Shown here: one piece after another, positions 1-7,845 of the stretch
Numbering within the stretch: the first letter of the stretch is position 1
How the letters are laid out: each line of letters starts with the position of its first letter
Source: an uncultured Spirochaetaceae bacterium
GTDB lineage: Bacteria; Spirochaetota; Spirochaetia; Treponematales; Treponemataceae
Length of the DNA: 12,822 nt
Direction of reading: 5' to 3'
NCBI GenBank assembly: GCA_902796985.1
Contig: CADBRC010000222.1
Location: forward strand, 1-12,822
The notes under the pieces: generated by a model
What the model was told of the DNA's origin: nothing
Databases searched by the model: none
The model's input: only the letters and a program-made list of their open reading frames with translations
Translations under genes and position numbers: made by a program

Positions 1-39
1 CACTCCGACCTTATGACCTTCCATAGACATAGCAGACAT
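1..39 (-). CDS. Possible start of a gene running off the left edge (unidentified)
   Basis: Thirteen codons are open on the minus strand from an ATG at 39 to the window edge, reading MSAMSMEGHKVGV. A stop codon (TGA) lies in frame four codons upstream of that ATG, and other in-frame ATGs occur at 30 and 24. The start lies 32 bases downstream of the ndk stop on the same strand, so an operon with ndk is possible. The only ribosome-binding hint is GGGG just before the ATG. The fragment is too short to identify, and it may not be a gene at all. Confidence 0.25.
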   Translation of the reverse strand, partial: MSAMSMEGHKVGV

Positions 40-71
40 ATCCCCGCATCAAAGTTTTCAGTGAACGAACC

Positions 72-518
72 CTAGAACCAGAGGGAGGCCTGATCCTCCC
101 AGTCAATTATCTCCTCAGGGGCAAAGAAGAGGTCTATCTCCCGCTTCGCGCTCTCCTCGCAGTCGCTCGCATGGATGATGTTGTGCGAGGTGTGGGAGCA
201 GAAGTCCCCGCGGATTGTTCCCGGATGGGCATCGAGCGGGCTGGTGGAGCCGGTTATGCGGCGGATCAGGGAAATGCAGTCGTCCCCCTGCCAGACCATG
301 GCGATGACCGGGCCGCTCGTGATATAGTCCACGAGGGGATCGTAGAAAGGCTTACCCTTGTGCTCGGCATAGTGCTTGGAGGCCAGCTCCGGGCCAATGT
401 TAATCAACTTGAGGCCGACGAGCTTGAGCCCCTTCTTCTCCAGGCGGCTGATAACCTCGCCGACGAGCCTGCGGTTCAGGACACCGGGCTTCAACATAGC
501 AAAACATCTCGTACTCAT
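72..518 (-). CDS. ndk: Nucleoside diphosphate kinase, spirochaete type
   Basis: This cytoplasmic enzyme moves the gamma-phosphate of ATP to other nucleoside diphosphates through a phospho-histidine, balancing the NTP and dNTP pools. The 148-residue product covers the whole family length. Visible landmarks are Lys10 in the N-terminal MLKPG strand, HYAEHKGKPF (49-58), ITSGPVIAMVW (66-76), the PGTIRGDF loop (99-106) and the catalytic NIIHASD with His116. The usual KPDG loop is KPGV here, missing the Asp; the same shortened loop occurs in the treponemal Ndk I remember, so it is a lineage marker rather than damage. There is no Shine-Dalgarno sequence before the ATG. A weak promoter (TAGCCA, 17 bp, TAAACT) ends nine bases upstream, suggesting a leader of only a few bases. 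The gene is divergent from the DUF3592 gene. The identification is secure. Confidence 0.97.
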   Translation of the reverse strand: MSTRCFAMLKPGVLNRRLVGEVISRLEKKGLKLVGLKLINIGPELASKHYAEHKGKPFYDPLVDYITSGPVIAMVWQGDDCISLIRRITGSTSPLDAHPGTIRGDFCSHTSHNIIHASDCEESAKREIDLFFAPEEIIDWEDQASLWF

Positions 519-527
519 AATTGAACC

Positions 528-556
528 AGTTTAGCAGAAAAGGCCGACTTTGGCTA
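528..556 (-). promoter_or_regulatory. Weak putative promoter of ndk
   Basis: On the minus strand, TAGCCA (556-551) is followed after 17 bp by TAAACT (533-528). Each hexamer matches the sigma70 consensus at four of six positions. The -10 ends nine bases before the ndk ATG, which would give a leader of about three bases. This is a pattern match only. Confidence 0.4.
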
Positions 557-595
557 GTAGCCGGGCAAGCCTTCGCAGGACGACAGCCCCTCCGC

Positions 596-624
596 TTGCC
601 AAACCCCGTCCCAGCCCGTATACT
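596..624 (+). promoter_or_regulatory. Promoter of the DUF3592 gene, start codon at the expected +1
   Basis: TTGCCA (596-601), a 17-bp spacer and TATACT (619-624) form a near-consensus sigma70 promoter. Six bases (GTGAGT) separate the -10 from the ATG at 631, so transcription should begin at the A of the start codon. This also supports 631 as the start: an upstream TTG at 550 in the same frame would place the promoter inside the coding region. Confidence 0.75.
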
Positions 625-630
625 GTGAGT

Positions 631-1821
631 ATGCAAAAGGAACTCGATACCCAAAGGCATCCCCTGTTTTTCCTTATCCCCGTGGCGGTCGGCCTGTTCT
701 TCGCCGGCTTCGGCCTGTACCTGATCCGCGAGAACAGACAGCTCGCCGCCCGCTGCACGGAAGAGGTTCCGGGAATCGTCGCCGGGCTGCAGGAGCATTA
801 CGGCAACAGCGGGACGCTCTACGCCCCCGTATTCGAATACAGCTTCGACGGCATGGAGTTCCGGCAGGAAAGCGACATGGCCTCCTCCCCGCCGAAGTTC
901 AGCGCGGGAGAAGCGGTCACCGTCATGGTGAACCCGGACGACCCGTATGAATACACCGTGCAGGGCTACACGGAAAAGACCACGATGGCAAGAGTCTTCA
1001 TCATACTGGGACTTGTCATCACAGCATTCTTTCTATTGCTTGCATACCATTTCCACAGAATCAACAAGGATGAGAAGGAGGGAAAGGAATCGAGAGGAAT
1101 ACGGGTCGGCGTCGTCTTCCTCCTGATAGGCCTTTTTTCGGCGGCAATCCCTGTCGCCGCCATCAAGCTGAAAGGCGGGAGCGAGGATTTCTTCACTGTC
1201 ACCAGCACCGTAAACGGCATCCAGACGACCGAACAAAATCCCTTCCTCGTCATCGCCATGCTCGCGTTCTGCTTCATCTTCGCGCTGGCCTTCATCATCC
1301 TCGGCATCGTGATGATACGGAAACGCTCGCTCGGCTTCACCGTCGGAGTTTCCGTCGAAGCGGAGACGGACACGCAGGGAAATGTCACGCACCTGTCACA
1401 CAGCGGGGGCACGGGCGGCCTCGTGCTGCCAAGGGTTTTCATTGCAATCGGCCTGTTTCTCCTGGTCATCGGGGGAAGCCTGCTCGCATACGACAGGATT
1501 TCGCTCAAATCCCGCATACAGACGGAAGCCGAAGTCATCGGCACGCACAGCAGGTCGCACTCATCCGGCGGAAAAACGAGCCGGACCTACTATGCGGACA
1601 TAGAATACATGCTGGACGGCGAGCTGTACCGGAGCCAGATAACGGTTTCGGCATTCTTCAGCAAATCCCGCGTCACCGTCTGGTGCAAGCCGGACAATCC
1701 CATGATCTGCCGGACCAAGACGGAATTCCTGCTCTTCTACATCGTCCTCTTCGGTGCAGGAAGCATGTTCTTTGCCGTGGGCCTTTTCATCGCGAAGGCT
1801 ATGAAGCAAGAAGGAGCCTGA
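631..1821 (+). CDS. Integral membrane protein with two DUF3592 units
   Basis: The function is unknown. The 396-residue protein has about six membrane segments (roughly 12-33, 121-140, 158-180, 205-229, 267-288, 365-388). Two repeated units each consist of a helix, a beta-rich extramembrane loop and another helix. The first loop (about 41-112) holds YAPVFEYSFDG and VTVMVNPDDPYEY; the second (about 296-362) holds YYADIEYMLDG and VTVWCKPDNP. The repeated pattern Y-x-P/A-x-x-EY-x-x-DG followed by VTV-x-x-x-P-D is typical of DUF3592. I chose ATG 631 over the farther upstream TTG because a strong promoter ends at 624 and the upstream stretch does not resemble protein. The last 23 bp overlap the convergent permease gene. 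No neighbour suggests a role. Confidence 0.85.
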   Translation: MQKELDTQRHPLFFLIPVAVGLFFAGFGLYLIRENRQLAARCTEEVPGIVAGLQEHYGNSGTLYAPVFEYSFDGMEFRQESDMASSPPKFSAGEAVTVMVNPDDPYEYTVQGYTEKTTMARVFIILGLVITAFFLLLAYHFHRINKDEKEGKESRGIRVGVVFLLIGLFSAAIPVAAIKLKGGSEDFFTVTSTVNGIQTTEQNPFLVIAMLAFCFIFALAFIILGIVMIRKRSLGFTVGVSVEAETDTQGNVTHLSHSGGTGGLVLPRVFIAIGLFLLVIGGSLLAYDRISLKSRIQTEAEVIGTHSRSHSSGGKTSRTYYADIEYMLDGELYRSQITVSAFFSKSRVTVWCKPDNPMICRTKTEFLLFYIVLFGAGSMFFAVGLFIAKAMKQEGA

Positions 1822-3007
1822 GGACGCACAGGACTATCAGGAAGGCGACGTTCATCACGCTGAAACTTGCAAGGTATGCAAGGACAGACGGGAGCGCAAG
1901 CCTTTCCCGCGAGCCGGAATAGAGCTTGAAGGAGATGAGGCTTGCCAGCGAGGCGACGAGCGTCCCCAGGCCTCCTATGTTCACGCCAGCCATCAGGGCC
2001 CTGGCATCGCCCGAGAAAGGATAGAGCAGCAGGGTCGCGGGGACGTTGCTGATGACCTGGCTGCACAGGACGGAGACAACGAACTCATGACCCGAGACCG
2101 CGGCCTCCAGGAAAGTCCGCACGGAATGAATCCCGGCGATGTTCCCCGTAAAGATGAAGAATGCCGTGAACGTCAGGAGGAGCATGTAGTCCACGGAGGC
2201 GAGGACCTTGCGGTTCAGCACGAGCAGGACGGCAAGCACCAAGGCGGCCGCGACGAACTTGGGGACAAAGCGGAGGACGCAGAGCAGGCAGAGGACGAAC
2301 AGGGCGGCATATATGCCAAGCTGCACGCGCTCGGGAACCCGTTCCCGGAGGGGACGATTTCCCTCCGCAGGGGCTTTTTCCCCCGCTTCCAGAGGCTTCC
2401 CGGAGGATTGCGGAACTGGCACCGCCTGCACGGGGGATTTCGCGGGCGACAGGTGCTCGTCCCGGACAAGCAGCAGCGAGAGCAAAAGCAGGACAAGGCT
2501 CGCCGCGCAGTAGGGCAGGATTATCATGACGAACTCCCCGATTCCCGTCCCCATCTTGGAGAAGAGGAAGAGGTTCTGAGGGTTGCCGAGAGGGGTGAGC
2601 ATGCTGCCCATGTTGGCGGCGACCGTCTCAAGGACGACCGTCAGGAGCACAGACCTGCCGCTCGCCGTCGTCCCGAGAAGGGCCAGCGAGAAGGGCACGA
2701 ATGTCAGGAGGGCCACGTCGTTCGTTATCAGCATGCTCGTGAAGAAGCAGAGCAGGACGAGCACCCCGCTCAGAATCCTCGCCCGGTGGATGTGCGAGCA
2801 CAGCATGAACGCCACACGGTCAAAGAGGCCGCAGGCCCTGAACGCGGCGATGACCGCCATGAGGGCGAAGAGGATGAAAAGGGTGTTCCAGTCGATGTAT
2901 GAAAGGTAGGCCATGGACGGCGGGACAAAGAAACTGCTCGCCGCCGCGCACAAGGCCGCTATGCAGAAAACCGTCTCACGGCGGATAAAGGCAATGATGC
3001 GTCTCAT
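1799..3007 (-). CDS. SLC13 / ArsB-NhaD superfamily permease
   Basis: A 402-residue inner-membrane transporter of the ion transporter superfamily (CitMHS / SLC13 / ArsB / NhaD type), which moves anions or exchanges ions using Na+ or H+ gradients. Two inverted halves are visible. The first has FFTSMLITNDVALLTFVPF (88-106) and the MGSMLTPLGNPQNLFLF signature (133-149). The second has SQVISNVPATLLLYPFSG (316-333), mirroring TNDVALLTFVP. A polar, Pro/Glu-rich cytoplasmic linker (about 186-226) joins them. The substrate cannot be read from the sequence: dicarboxylate, sulfate, arsenite and Na+/H+ exchange are all possible, and no ars or metabolic genes are adjacent. There is no clear Shine-Dalgarno sequence; a promoter -10 ends nine bases upstream. 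The 3' end overlaps the convergent DUF3592 gene. Confidence 0.88.
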   Translation of the reverse strand: MRRIIAFIRRETVFCIAALCAAASSFFVPPSMAYLSYIDWNTLFILFALMAVIAAFRACGLFDRVAFMLCSHIHRARILSGVLVLLCFFTSMLITNDVALLTFVPFSLALLGTTASGRSVLLTVVLETVAANMGSMLTPLGNPQNLFLFSKMGTGIGEFVMIILPYCAASLVLLLLSLLLVRDEHLSPAKSPVQAVPVPQSSGKPLEAGEKAPAEGNRPLRERVPERVQLGIYAALFVLCLLCVLRFVPKFVAAALVLAVLLVLNRKVLASVDYMLLLTFTAFFIFTGNIAGIHSVRTFLEAAVSGHEFVVSVLCSQVISNVPATLLLYPFSGDARALMAGVNIGGLGTLVASLASLISFKLYSGSRERLALPSVLAYLASFSVMNVAFLIVLCVLRLLLAS

Positions 3008-3016
3008 CGTAGCAAG

Positions 3017-3044
3017 ATAATAGCACTTTGCCCGAAAAAAGCAA
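3017..3044 (-). promoter_or_regulatory. Putative promoter of the SLC13-type permease
   Basis: On the minus strand, TTGCTT (3044-3039), 16 bp and TATTAT (3022-3017) lie nine bases before the permease ATG at 3007, giving a leader of about three bases. The -35 overlaps the T-rich tail of the preceding terminator, a very compact arrangement. Confidence 0.55.
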
Positions 3045-3057
3045 GGGGCAGCCCCCT
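3035..3057 (-). terminator. Rho-independent-like terminator after the GDYXXLXY gene
   Basis: Reading the minus strand, the last bases of the stop codon begin the stem AGGGG, loop GCTG, CCCCT, followed by TGCTTTTTT. The stem is only 5 bp but GC-rich with a good T tract. It would end the two-gene DUF2157 / GDYXXLXY operon directly at its stop codon. Confidence 0.55.
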
Positions 3058-3667
3058 ACTCGCTCAGCCTCCGCCGGCAGTATTCCTCGATAGGAATCCG
3101 CTCACCTGCGTCCAGCACGGTCAGCCCCTTCTGGACGCAGCGGCCGTCCTTGCCGACGTAGAGGGACAGCACCGGCTCCAGTGCGTTGAAGTCGTCCCAT
3201 TGTATGCGGTCCACGAGGCGGGCATAGTTCTCCTGCATGTAATACTCATTGAAGTCGTAGTCCAGGCTGACCTTCGTGTCGTTGTACCAGCGGTTCTTCG
3301 CCGCGATATATACACCCCCGTCCTGCGGGTGCGTGCGGCGGATTCCCCTCACCGTCCAGATACCATCTGCCCCTTCCTGCATGCGGAGGCAGACTTTCTT
3401 TCCCCGGGAAGCAGCCAGGTGTTCCCGGCTCTCACCGTCAAGCTGTTCTTTCGGAACATCGGACTGCTCGAATGTCAGGCGGACGTAGCGGCCCTTGAAG
3501 GGACTGAAGGGATCATACGCCTTGCATGCGAGCGAAATGACGCTCCCGGTCTTAAGTGCGTGGCTCCTCACCCGTGCCGTATAGAAGAGGAGCGAAAGGG
3601 TGACGAACAGTTGCAATGCGATTGCAGCAGCTATGAATGCCGGCCTCATTTTATCCGTTAACTTCAT
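3056..3667 (-). CDS. GDYXXLXY-family membrane-anchored protein
   Basis: A 203-residue protein with one N-terminal membrane helix (about 8-31) and a beta-rich domain expected outside the cytoplasm. The family hallmark, normally F-x-G-D-Y-x-x-L-x-Y, appears as FKGRYVRLTF (57-66): the Asp is Arg and the last Tyr is Phe. A WYND segment (127-130) and an acidic Tyr-rich segment, DYDFNEYYMQE (136-146), follow. Family members commonly sit next to DUF2157/DUF4401 genes, as here, and probably work with them; the function is unknown. I chose ATG 3667 because GGGGAGG lies six bases upstream. An ATG at 3703 gives a longer N-terminus, and one at 3649 sits just after the upstream stop codon. From 3667 the gene overlaps the upstream gene by 17 bp, indicating translational coupling. 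Confidence 0.82.
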   Translation of the reverse strand: MKLTDKMRPAFIAAAIALQLFVTLSLLFYTARVRSHALKTGSVISLACKAYDPFSPFKGRYVRLTFEQSDVPKEQLDGESREHLAASRGKKVCLRMQEGADGIWTVRGIRRTHPQDGGVYIAAKNRWYNDTKVSLDYDFNEYYMQENYARLVDRIQWDDFNALEPVLSLYVGKDGRCVQKGLTVLDAGERIPIEEYCRRRLSE

Positions 3668-6635
3668 TCTGAACCTCCCCGGCGACTTTCTTCTTGCGCT
3701 CAACCCGATACAAGAGAAGGTTTAAAAGCAGCATGGCCACTCCAAGCACGATGAACAGGATTCCCTTCGCAACAAATCCATAGTCGTCGCTGAAGAACTT
3801 TATGACGAGGGCAAGTGCGGCATAGCAGGCAGCTATGTTCGCCTTGGCAAGGGAGCCTTCCATATATGCCTCATAGATGAAATATCCCGCCACAAGAAAG
3901 ACACAGGCAAAGCTCGTAAATGACATCGCTTTGTCAAGAGGCTTTGTACGCGGGTCATTTCCTGAAATACCAGCCGCGAGGATGGCAAACAGGAATCCAA
4001 CCACGACAAGCAGATGCAGTGCAAACACATAATTGAACCGCAGCTTCTTTCTGAGCAAAGAAACCGCAGGGAGCATAGTCATGAACGCGTATGCCAGCAG
4101 GGCAATGCACACCGGGGCAAGCTGCGGCAAATCCAGATGGCGGGCATGGCAAAAGCTTCCCCCTGAAAAGGCCGAGGCGAACACCATTCCGGCACTGAGG
4201 ACGCCCCACAGGAGGCTGATTCCCTGTACCCCCTGCCGGACCGTTTTCTTCTCATGCTCTATGGCAAAGAAATACAGGCCGCACAGCAAGGGCATGACAG
4301 GCGAACAGAGGAACCATGCCTCTGTATTGTGGTACAGACAGACGATTGTCACAAGCACGAACACAATGCTGTACGGCAGGTATTCAAGCCTCTTGTGCAG
4401 GCGGAAGCGGACGAATCCGTACACACCCGCGCCAGCAAAGATGTAGAGGAAAGCATACAGACTCTTTTCAGTCAACTCAGTCCCTTCACCGAACCACAGT
4501 ACCGCCGACAAAATCAGCAGGACAGCAAGGAGAATCAGGACATCAAGCGAGTCCTTCCACTTGTGCGACAGGAACAGAAGGACAAGGGCGGCAAGGGCTA
4601 TGAGCCCGCATGAGGCCATCTGGAAAGGCAGTGCCCCCTGTTCGTATACGGTAAATGCATCTCCCTCCTGTAAGAATAAGGCGACGCAGGGCATCCAGAC
4701 CGCCGCAAGAATCCGGGAAAACACATACGCCGCTCGGCCTTCCATTTCATTCCGGCTTGCCCGGTAACGCCCGGCCGCCTCAAAAAGCAGGATGAACGCT
4801 GACAGGGAAACAACCGGGCAGTTCAGCTGCATCACAAATCCCGACATCCAGAAGAAATATACGGTCAGCGCAGCAAAGGGCAGAATGTAGGATACAAGTC
4901 CCCTGTCATCTCCAGCTCCTGCATTCACGACATGCCAGCTGCATACAAAAAGCAGAACGCAGAAATAGGCCATGCATATAACATCGTCCCCGAGCGGGAA
5001 AGCAAGCCCGAGCAGGGAAAGCAGGATGACCGCAGCGCACACGACAATTATATCCAGAGACTTAGCAATTTTCCGCGAGCGGGCAAAGAGGCAGGCAGCG
5101 GCAATCAGATAGAGGGCATACAGTACGAGCTGGAGCGGAAGAGCTTGTTGTTTGTACAGGACGAAAAGTCCGTCCTTCATCGTCAGCAGGTATGCCGTTG
5201 CCGCAAGAAGCAGGACAAAGCCTGCGGACCGTATAAAAACGCCATGATAGTTTCCGGTCGATGCAAGGAGAAGCAGAAGCACGGCAAGCGCAAGAACCGG
5301 CATGTTCAGCTGCGTAATGCATGCCGACACGAACAGGAAGCCAAGCAGGAAATATGAATATGCCCGTTTGGAATACAGGGTGTGCGCAAGGAAGAGCAGG
5401 GAGAAGAGAAAAACCACCGTAGTCGGTGCAAGGTACAGGCTGTGCAGGCGGCTTCCCTGCGGAACAAAGCTGTAGACAATAAAAAGCCCGCAGACAACAA
5501 GCGCACACAGAGGGTATACCAGCTTCCATCTGGGGAAAGGCTTCTTGCGAAGACAGGCGGCGAACTGCCATGCAGCAGCCAGACCTGTAAAGCAGAACGC
5601 GAGAAGGCTGTCAAAAACGAAGCCCCAGACAGAAGAGCTCCCTGCGATGCGGTTCCAGTCCAGGCTCCTGACAGGCCACATATCATCAACGGAAAGACAA
5701 AGGAGCAGGATGCACAGTGCCGCTGCGGACAGGTACTTGATTCCCTTGCTTCCGCATGACATACCGTATTCAAGGCAGAGCACCGCGAAAGACACGTTGC
5801 AGATTATCCGTAAACCGAAATTATTTCCATCCAGGATCACGTTCAGCATAACCGCAAATACGGCAAGCATAATCTTTCTTCCGTATTTGAAATGCAGAGC
5901 GAACGGACAGAGCGAGGCGAACAGGAGGCAGAAAAGAAATGCCGACCCGCTCACCCCCTCGCTGGCAAATGCGTAGGATGAAGTCAAAAGGAGCGAGATG
6001 ATGAACGCCCCGACGGACCGCATCGCGTATGTCAACAGTATAGAAGAAACTGCCCACACGAGCAGGAAGGATGCGGTGTCCCCCGGCAGACGGCATATCT
6101 GAGAAATGAATGCGACCACGCCGCCGAACATCAGCGACCACAGAACGGCCACCCCTTCCCGCCATGCGGTTTTGGAGAAGAACTTCTCCCGGACGAATAC
6201 AAACACACCGCCCGCCTGCACCGCAATCAAAAGGATAAATGCAAAGACGGCTTTGACCGTACGGGGAATGGCATTCCAGTTGTAGGCAGTCAGAGAAATT
6301 ACCCCGGCGGCAATGAGAACAGCGGCAATCACGCTCAATATAACGGGAATACTCGCAACATCAATTGCCTTAAGGCGGCTTTTTTCTGCAGCAACCCGCT
6401 TGTTTATGTCAGCGTAGATGTTCTCCGGCGCCGTGTCCGTTCCAGCCGGAACTGGAGCCGTTACAGCCATATCTGAGGCAGTCGGAGAGGCGGAGACAGT
6501 TCCAGCCGGAGATGCGGCTTCAGATTGCGATGCATAGTAATCCGCTATCCGCTTTGCAGTCTCCTCTGTTATGACACGCTTCTTGGCGAGCACATCCAGC
6601 TCATCCAAAAGCCAGAAAACATGGTAAGTGTCCAT
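3651..6635 (-). CDS. Giant polytopic membrane protein, DUF2157 N-terminus with DUF4401-like remainder
   Basis: A 994-residue protein made almost entirely of hydrophobic helices (well over twenty candidates). Residues 1-35 are a soluble helical segment (LDELDVLAKKRVITEETAKRI), typical of the start of DUF2157 proteins. A low-complexity Ala/Pro/Thr/Ser linker (about 36-70) follows, then the DUF2157 core: helix 93-116, AYNWNAIPRTVKAVF (117-131) and FGGVVAFISQICRLPGD (170-186). The rest resembles the long DUF4401-type arrays often fused to or encoded beside DUF2157. The biochemical function is unknown. It lies upstream of and overlaps the GDYXXLXY gene, a familiar pairing that suggests an envelope complex. 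Base composition in the sampled stretch is lower in GC (about 48%) than the CDF gene. No good Shine-Dalgarno sequence or -10 is apparent before ATG 6635. Confidence 0.85.
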   Translation of the reverse strand: MDTYHVFWLLDELDVLAKKRVITEETAKRIADYYASQSEAASPAGTVSASPTASDMAVTAPVPAGTDTAPENIYADINKRVAAEKSRLKAIDVASIPVILSVIAAVLIAAGVISLTAYNWNAIPRTVKAVFAFILLIAVQAGGVFVFVREKFFSKTAWREGVAVLWSLMFGGVVAFISQICRLPGDTASFLLVWAVSSILLTYAMRSVGAFIISLLLTSSYAFASEGVSGSAFLFCLLFASLCPFALHFKYGRKIMLAVFAVMLNVILDGNNFGLRIICNVSFAVLCLEYGMSCGSKGIKYLSAAALCILLLCLSVDDMWPVRSLDWNRIAGSSSVWGFVFDSLLAFCFTGLAAAWQFAACLRKKPFPRWKLVYPLCALVVCGLFIVYSFVPQGSRLHSLYLAPTTVVFLFSLLFLAHTLYSKRAYSYFLLGFLFVSACITQLNMPVLALAVLLLLLASTGNYHGVFIRSAGFVLLLAATAYLLTMKDGLFVLYKQQALPLQLVLYALYLIAAACLFARSRKIAKSLDIIVVCAAVILLSLLGLAFPLGDDVICMAYFCVLLFVCSWHVVNAGAGDDRGLVSYILPFAALTVYFFWMSGFVMQLNCPVVSLSAFILLFEAAGRYRASRNEMEGRAAYVFSRILAAVWMPCVALFLQEGDAFTVYEQGALPFQMASCGLIALAALVLLFLSHKWKDSLDVLILLAVLLILSAVLWFGEGTELTEKSLYAFLYIFAGAGVYGFVRFRLHKRLEYLPYSIVFVLVTIVCLYHNTEAWFLCSPVMPLLCGLYFFAIEHEKKTVRQGVQGISLLWGVLSAGMVFASAFSGGSFCHARHLDLPQLAPVCIALLAYAFMTMLPAVSLLRKKLRFNYVFALHLLVVVGFLFAILAAGISGNDPRTKPLDKAMSFTSFACVFLVAGYFIYEAYMEGSLAKANIAACYAALALVIKFFSDDYGFVAKGILFIVLGVAMLLLNLLLYRVERKKKVAGEVQNEVNG

Positions 6636-6663
6636 ATCGGGAAAACAAAAAGCATTTCAAATA

Positions 6664-6693
6664 GTAACAAAGAAGGCCATTTTGTGATATAAT
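6664..6693 (+). promoter_or_regulatory. Extended -10 promoter of the alpha/beta hydrolase
   Basis: TGATATAAT (6685-6693) gives a perfect -10 with an extended TGn element. A weak -35, GTAACA (6664-6669), lies 18 bp upstream. Transcription should start near 6700, leaving a leader of about 37 bases with the Shine-Dalgarno-like GAAGG at 6726-6730. A second possible -10, TATACT (6698-6703), has no convincing -35. The 102-bp divergent gap (6636-6737) must also hold the promoter of the DUF2157 operon, which I could not place. Confidence 0.6.
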
Positions 6694-6737
6694 GAGGTAT
6701 ACTTTATAGAAGAAATCAAGAGAGAAGAAGGTGCATC

Positions 6738-7763
6738 ATGAGAACTTTCAGCGAGACGATATGGGAAAAAGGCGAATACAGCTACAAGGCAGCCTACGGA
6801 TTCGTGCCGAATATACACGCATACCTGCACGAGGACGGCACGCACGACTGCCTGATTGTTGTGCCGGGAGGAGGCTACTGCATGTGTGTTCCTTCGGAAG
6901 GGGAAATCGTCGCCAAAGAATTCTATGAGCGGGGGATGAATGTATTCGTTCTTACCTACACGACCGACATAACGATGTCAGTTCCGCTCAAAAAGCAGCC
7001 GCTCGAAGACATAGCCCGCGCCGTCCGATTCGTGCGCTCACGGGCAAAGGACTACTCGCTTGGAAAGAAGCTCTTTGTCTGCGGATTTTCCGCAGGGGCC
7101 CATGTCTGCGGAACGCTCGCAGTCCATTATGACGAAGTCACGGAAAAGAATCCTGCGTACTCCGACATTTCCTGCCGCCCGGACGGAGTAATCCTCTGTT
7201 ATCCGGTCATTACAACAGGCAAGTACACGCATCCGTCTTCCGTGGAAGCGCTCATCGGAAAGAATCCGCCCGCCGAGGAACTTGAATACTTCTCTTTGGA
7301 AAAAAACGTCACAGACAGGACGCCCCCCTGCTTCCTCTGGCAGACCGCGACGGACAACCTGGTTCCCGTCCAAAACAGCTACCTCTTCGCACAGGCCCTG
7401 AAAGAACAGGGCGTCCCCTTCGCACATCACGTCTTTCCGGCAGGCTTCCACGGACTGAGCACGGCGAGCGAGGACTTCTTTCAGGAAAAGTTCGGCGAAC
7501 CTTACACGATGGAGCAGGTACGACGGGCAGTACATGCAGTCAAGGCCGGAAACGGCATCAACGTCAGTGAGCGCCGTCGTGCCGAACTTGAAGCACAGTT
7601 TCCGGATGAAGGACAGCAGGCCGCGCATGCACAAAACGGCGGGCAAGAAGAGCAGCAAAGCTCCGGTGCGCCGGACGAATTCTTTCACGCCCAGGCAGCT
7701 GATTACGAGGATGTCCATCAATGGCTCAACCTCGCCGCACTGTGGATGAAAAAGCGTTTATAG
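6738..7763 (+). CDS. Alpha/beta hydrolase, acetyl-xylan-esterase / BD-FAE-like
   Basis: A probable serine esterase of the alpha/beta hydrolase fold (341 residues, no signal peptide, so cytoplasmic). Visible elements: oxyanion-hole GGGYC (44-48), nucleophile elbow GFSAG with Ser118, acid Asp206 in TATDNLVPV, and base His238 in FHGLS. HGxG-type and GGGY-type members act on acetylated or feruloylated sugars and similar small esters; the substrate here is inferred only from family. The protein is longer than the usual 270-280 residues because about 60 polar residues (around 259-322, rich in Gln, Glu and Ala) separate His238 from the usual C-terminal helix VHQWLNLAALWM. GAAGG lies seven bases upstream of the ATG. 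It stands alone between a divergent and a convergent gene. Confidence 0.85.
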   Translation: MRTFSETIWEKGEYSYKAAYGFVPNIHAYLHEDGTHDCLIVVPGGGYCMCVPSEGEIVAKEFYERGMNVFVLTYTTDITMSVPLKKQPLEDIARAVRFVRSRAKDYSLGKKLFVCGFSAGAHVCGTLAVHYDEVTEKNPAYSDISCRPDGVILCYPVITTGKYTHPSSVEALIGKNPPAEELEYFSLEKNVTDRTPPCFLWQTATDNLVPVQNSYLFAQALKEQGVPFAHHVFPAGFHGLSTASEDFFQEKFGEPYTMEQVRRAVHAVKAGNGINVSERRRAELEAQFPDEGQQAAHAQNGGQEEQQSSGAPDEFFHAQAADYEDVHQWLNLAALWMKKRL

Positions 7764-7778
7764 TTCGTGCGGCGTTAC

Positions 7779-7800
7779 CTGCGGGGCTTGTCCCCGGCAG
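7779..7800. terminator. Hairpin between convergent hydrolase and XRE-regulator genes
   Basis: CTGCGGGG (7779-7786), loop CTTGT, then CCCC-G-GCAG (7792-7800) form an 8-bp stem with one bulged G. It lies 16 bases after the hydrolase stop codon. Only a short T run (CCTTTG) follows, so termination is plausible but not certain. It also sits near the point where the sequence becomes AT-richer. Confidence 0.4.
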
Positions 7801-7845
7801 CCTTTGCCATGCAGCTTTGACCAACCGTCAGTTCACAGGCACGCC

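Noticed and set aside
72..518. Ndk as a damaged gene because the KPDG loop lacks its Asp
   Set aside because: The rest of the enzyme, including His116, is intact, and treponemal Ndk proteins share this loop.
550..630. A longer N-terminus for the DUF3592 protein from a TTG at 550
   Set aside because: The added residues are Ser/Arg/Pro-rich, and the stretch contains the promoter hexamers that lead directly into ATG 631.
2087..2902. A 271-codon plus-strand frame opposite the permease
   Set aside because: The product is extremely charged and repetitive (Arg, Glu, Gln), typical of the complement of a hydrophobic membrane-protein gene.
7038..7721. A 227-codon minus-strand frame opposite the alpha/beta hydrolase
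   Set aside because: It is a shadow of the hydrolase, whose GGGY, GFSAG, Asp and His elements are intact. The antisense product has no recognisable domain and no ribosome-binding site.
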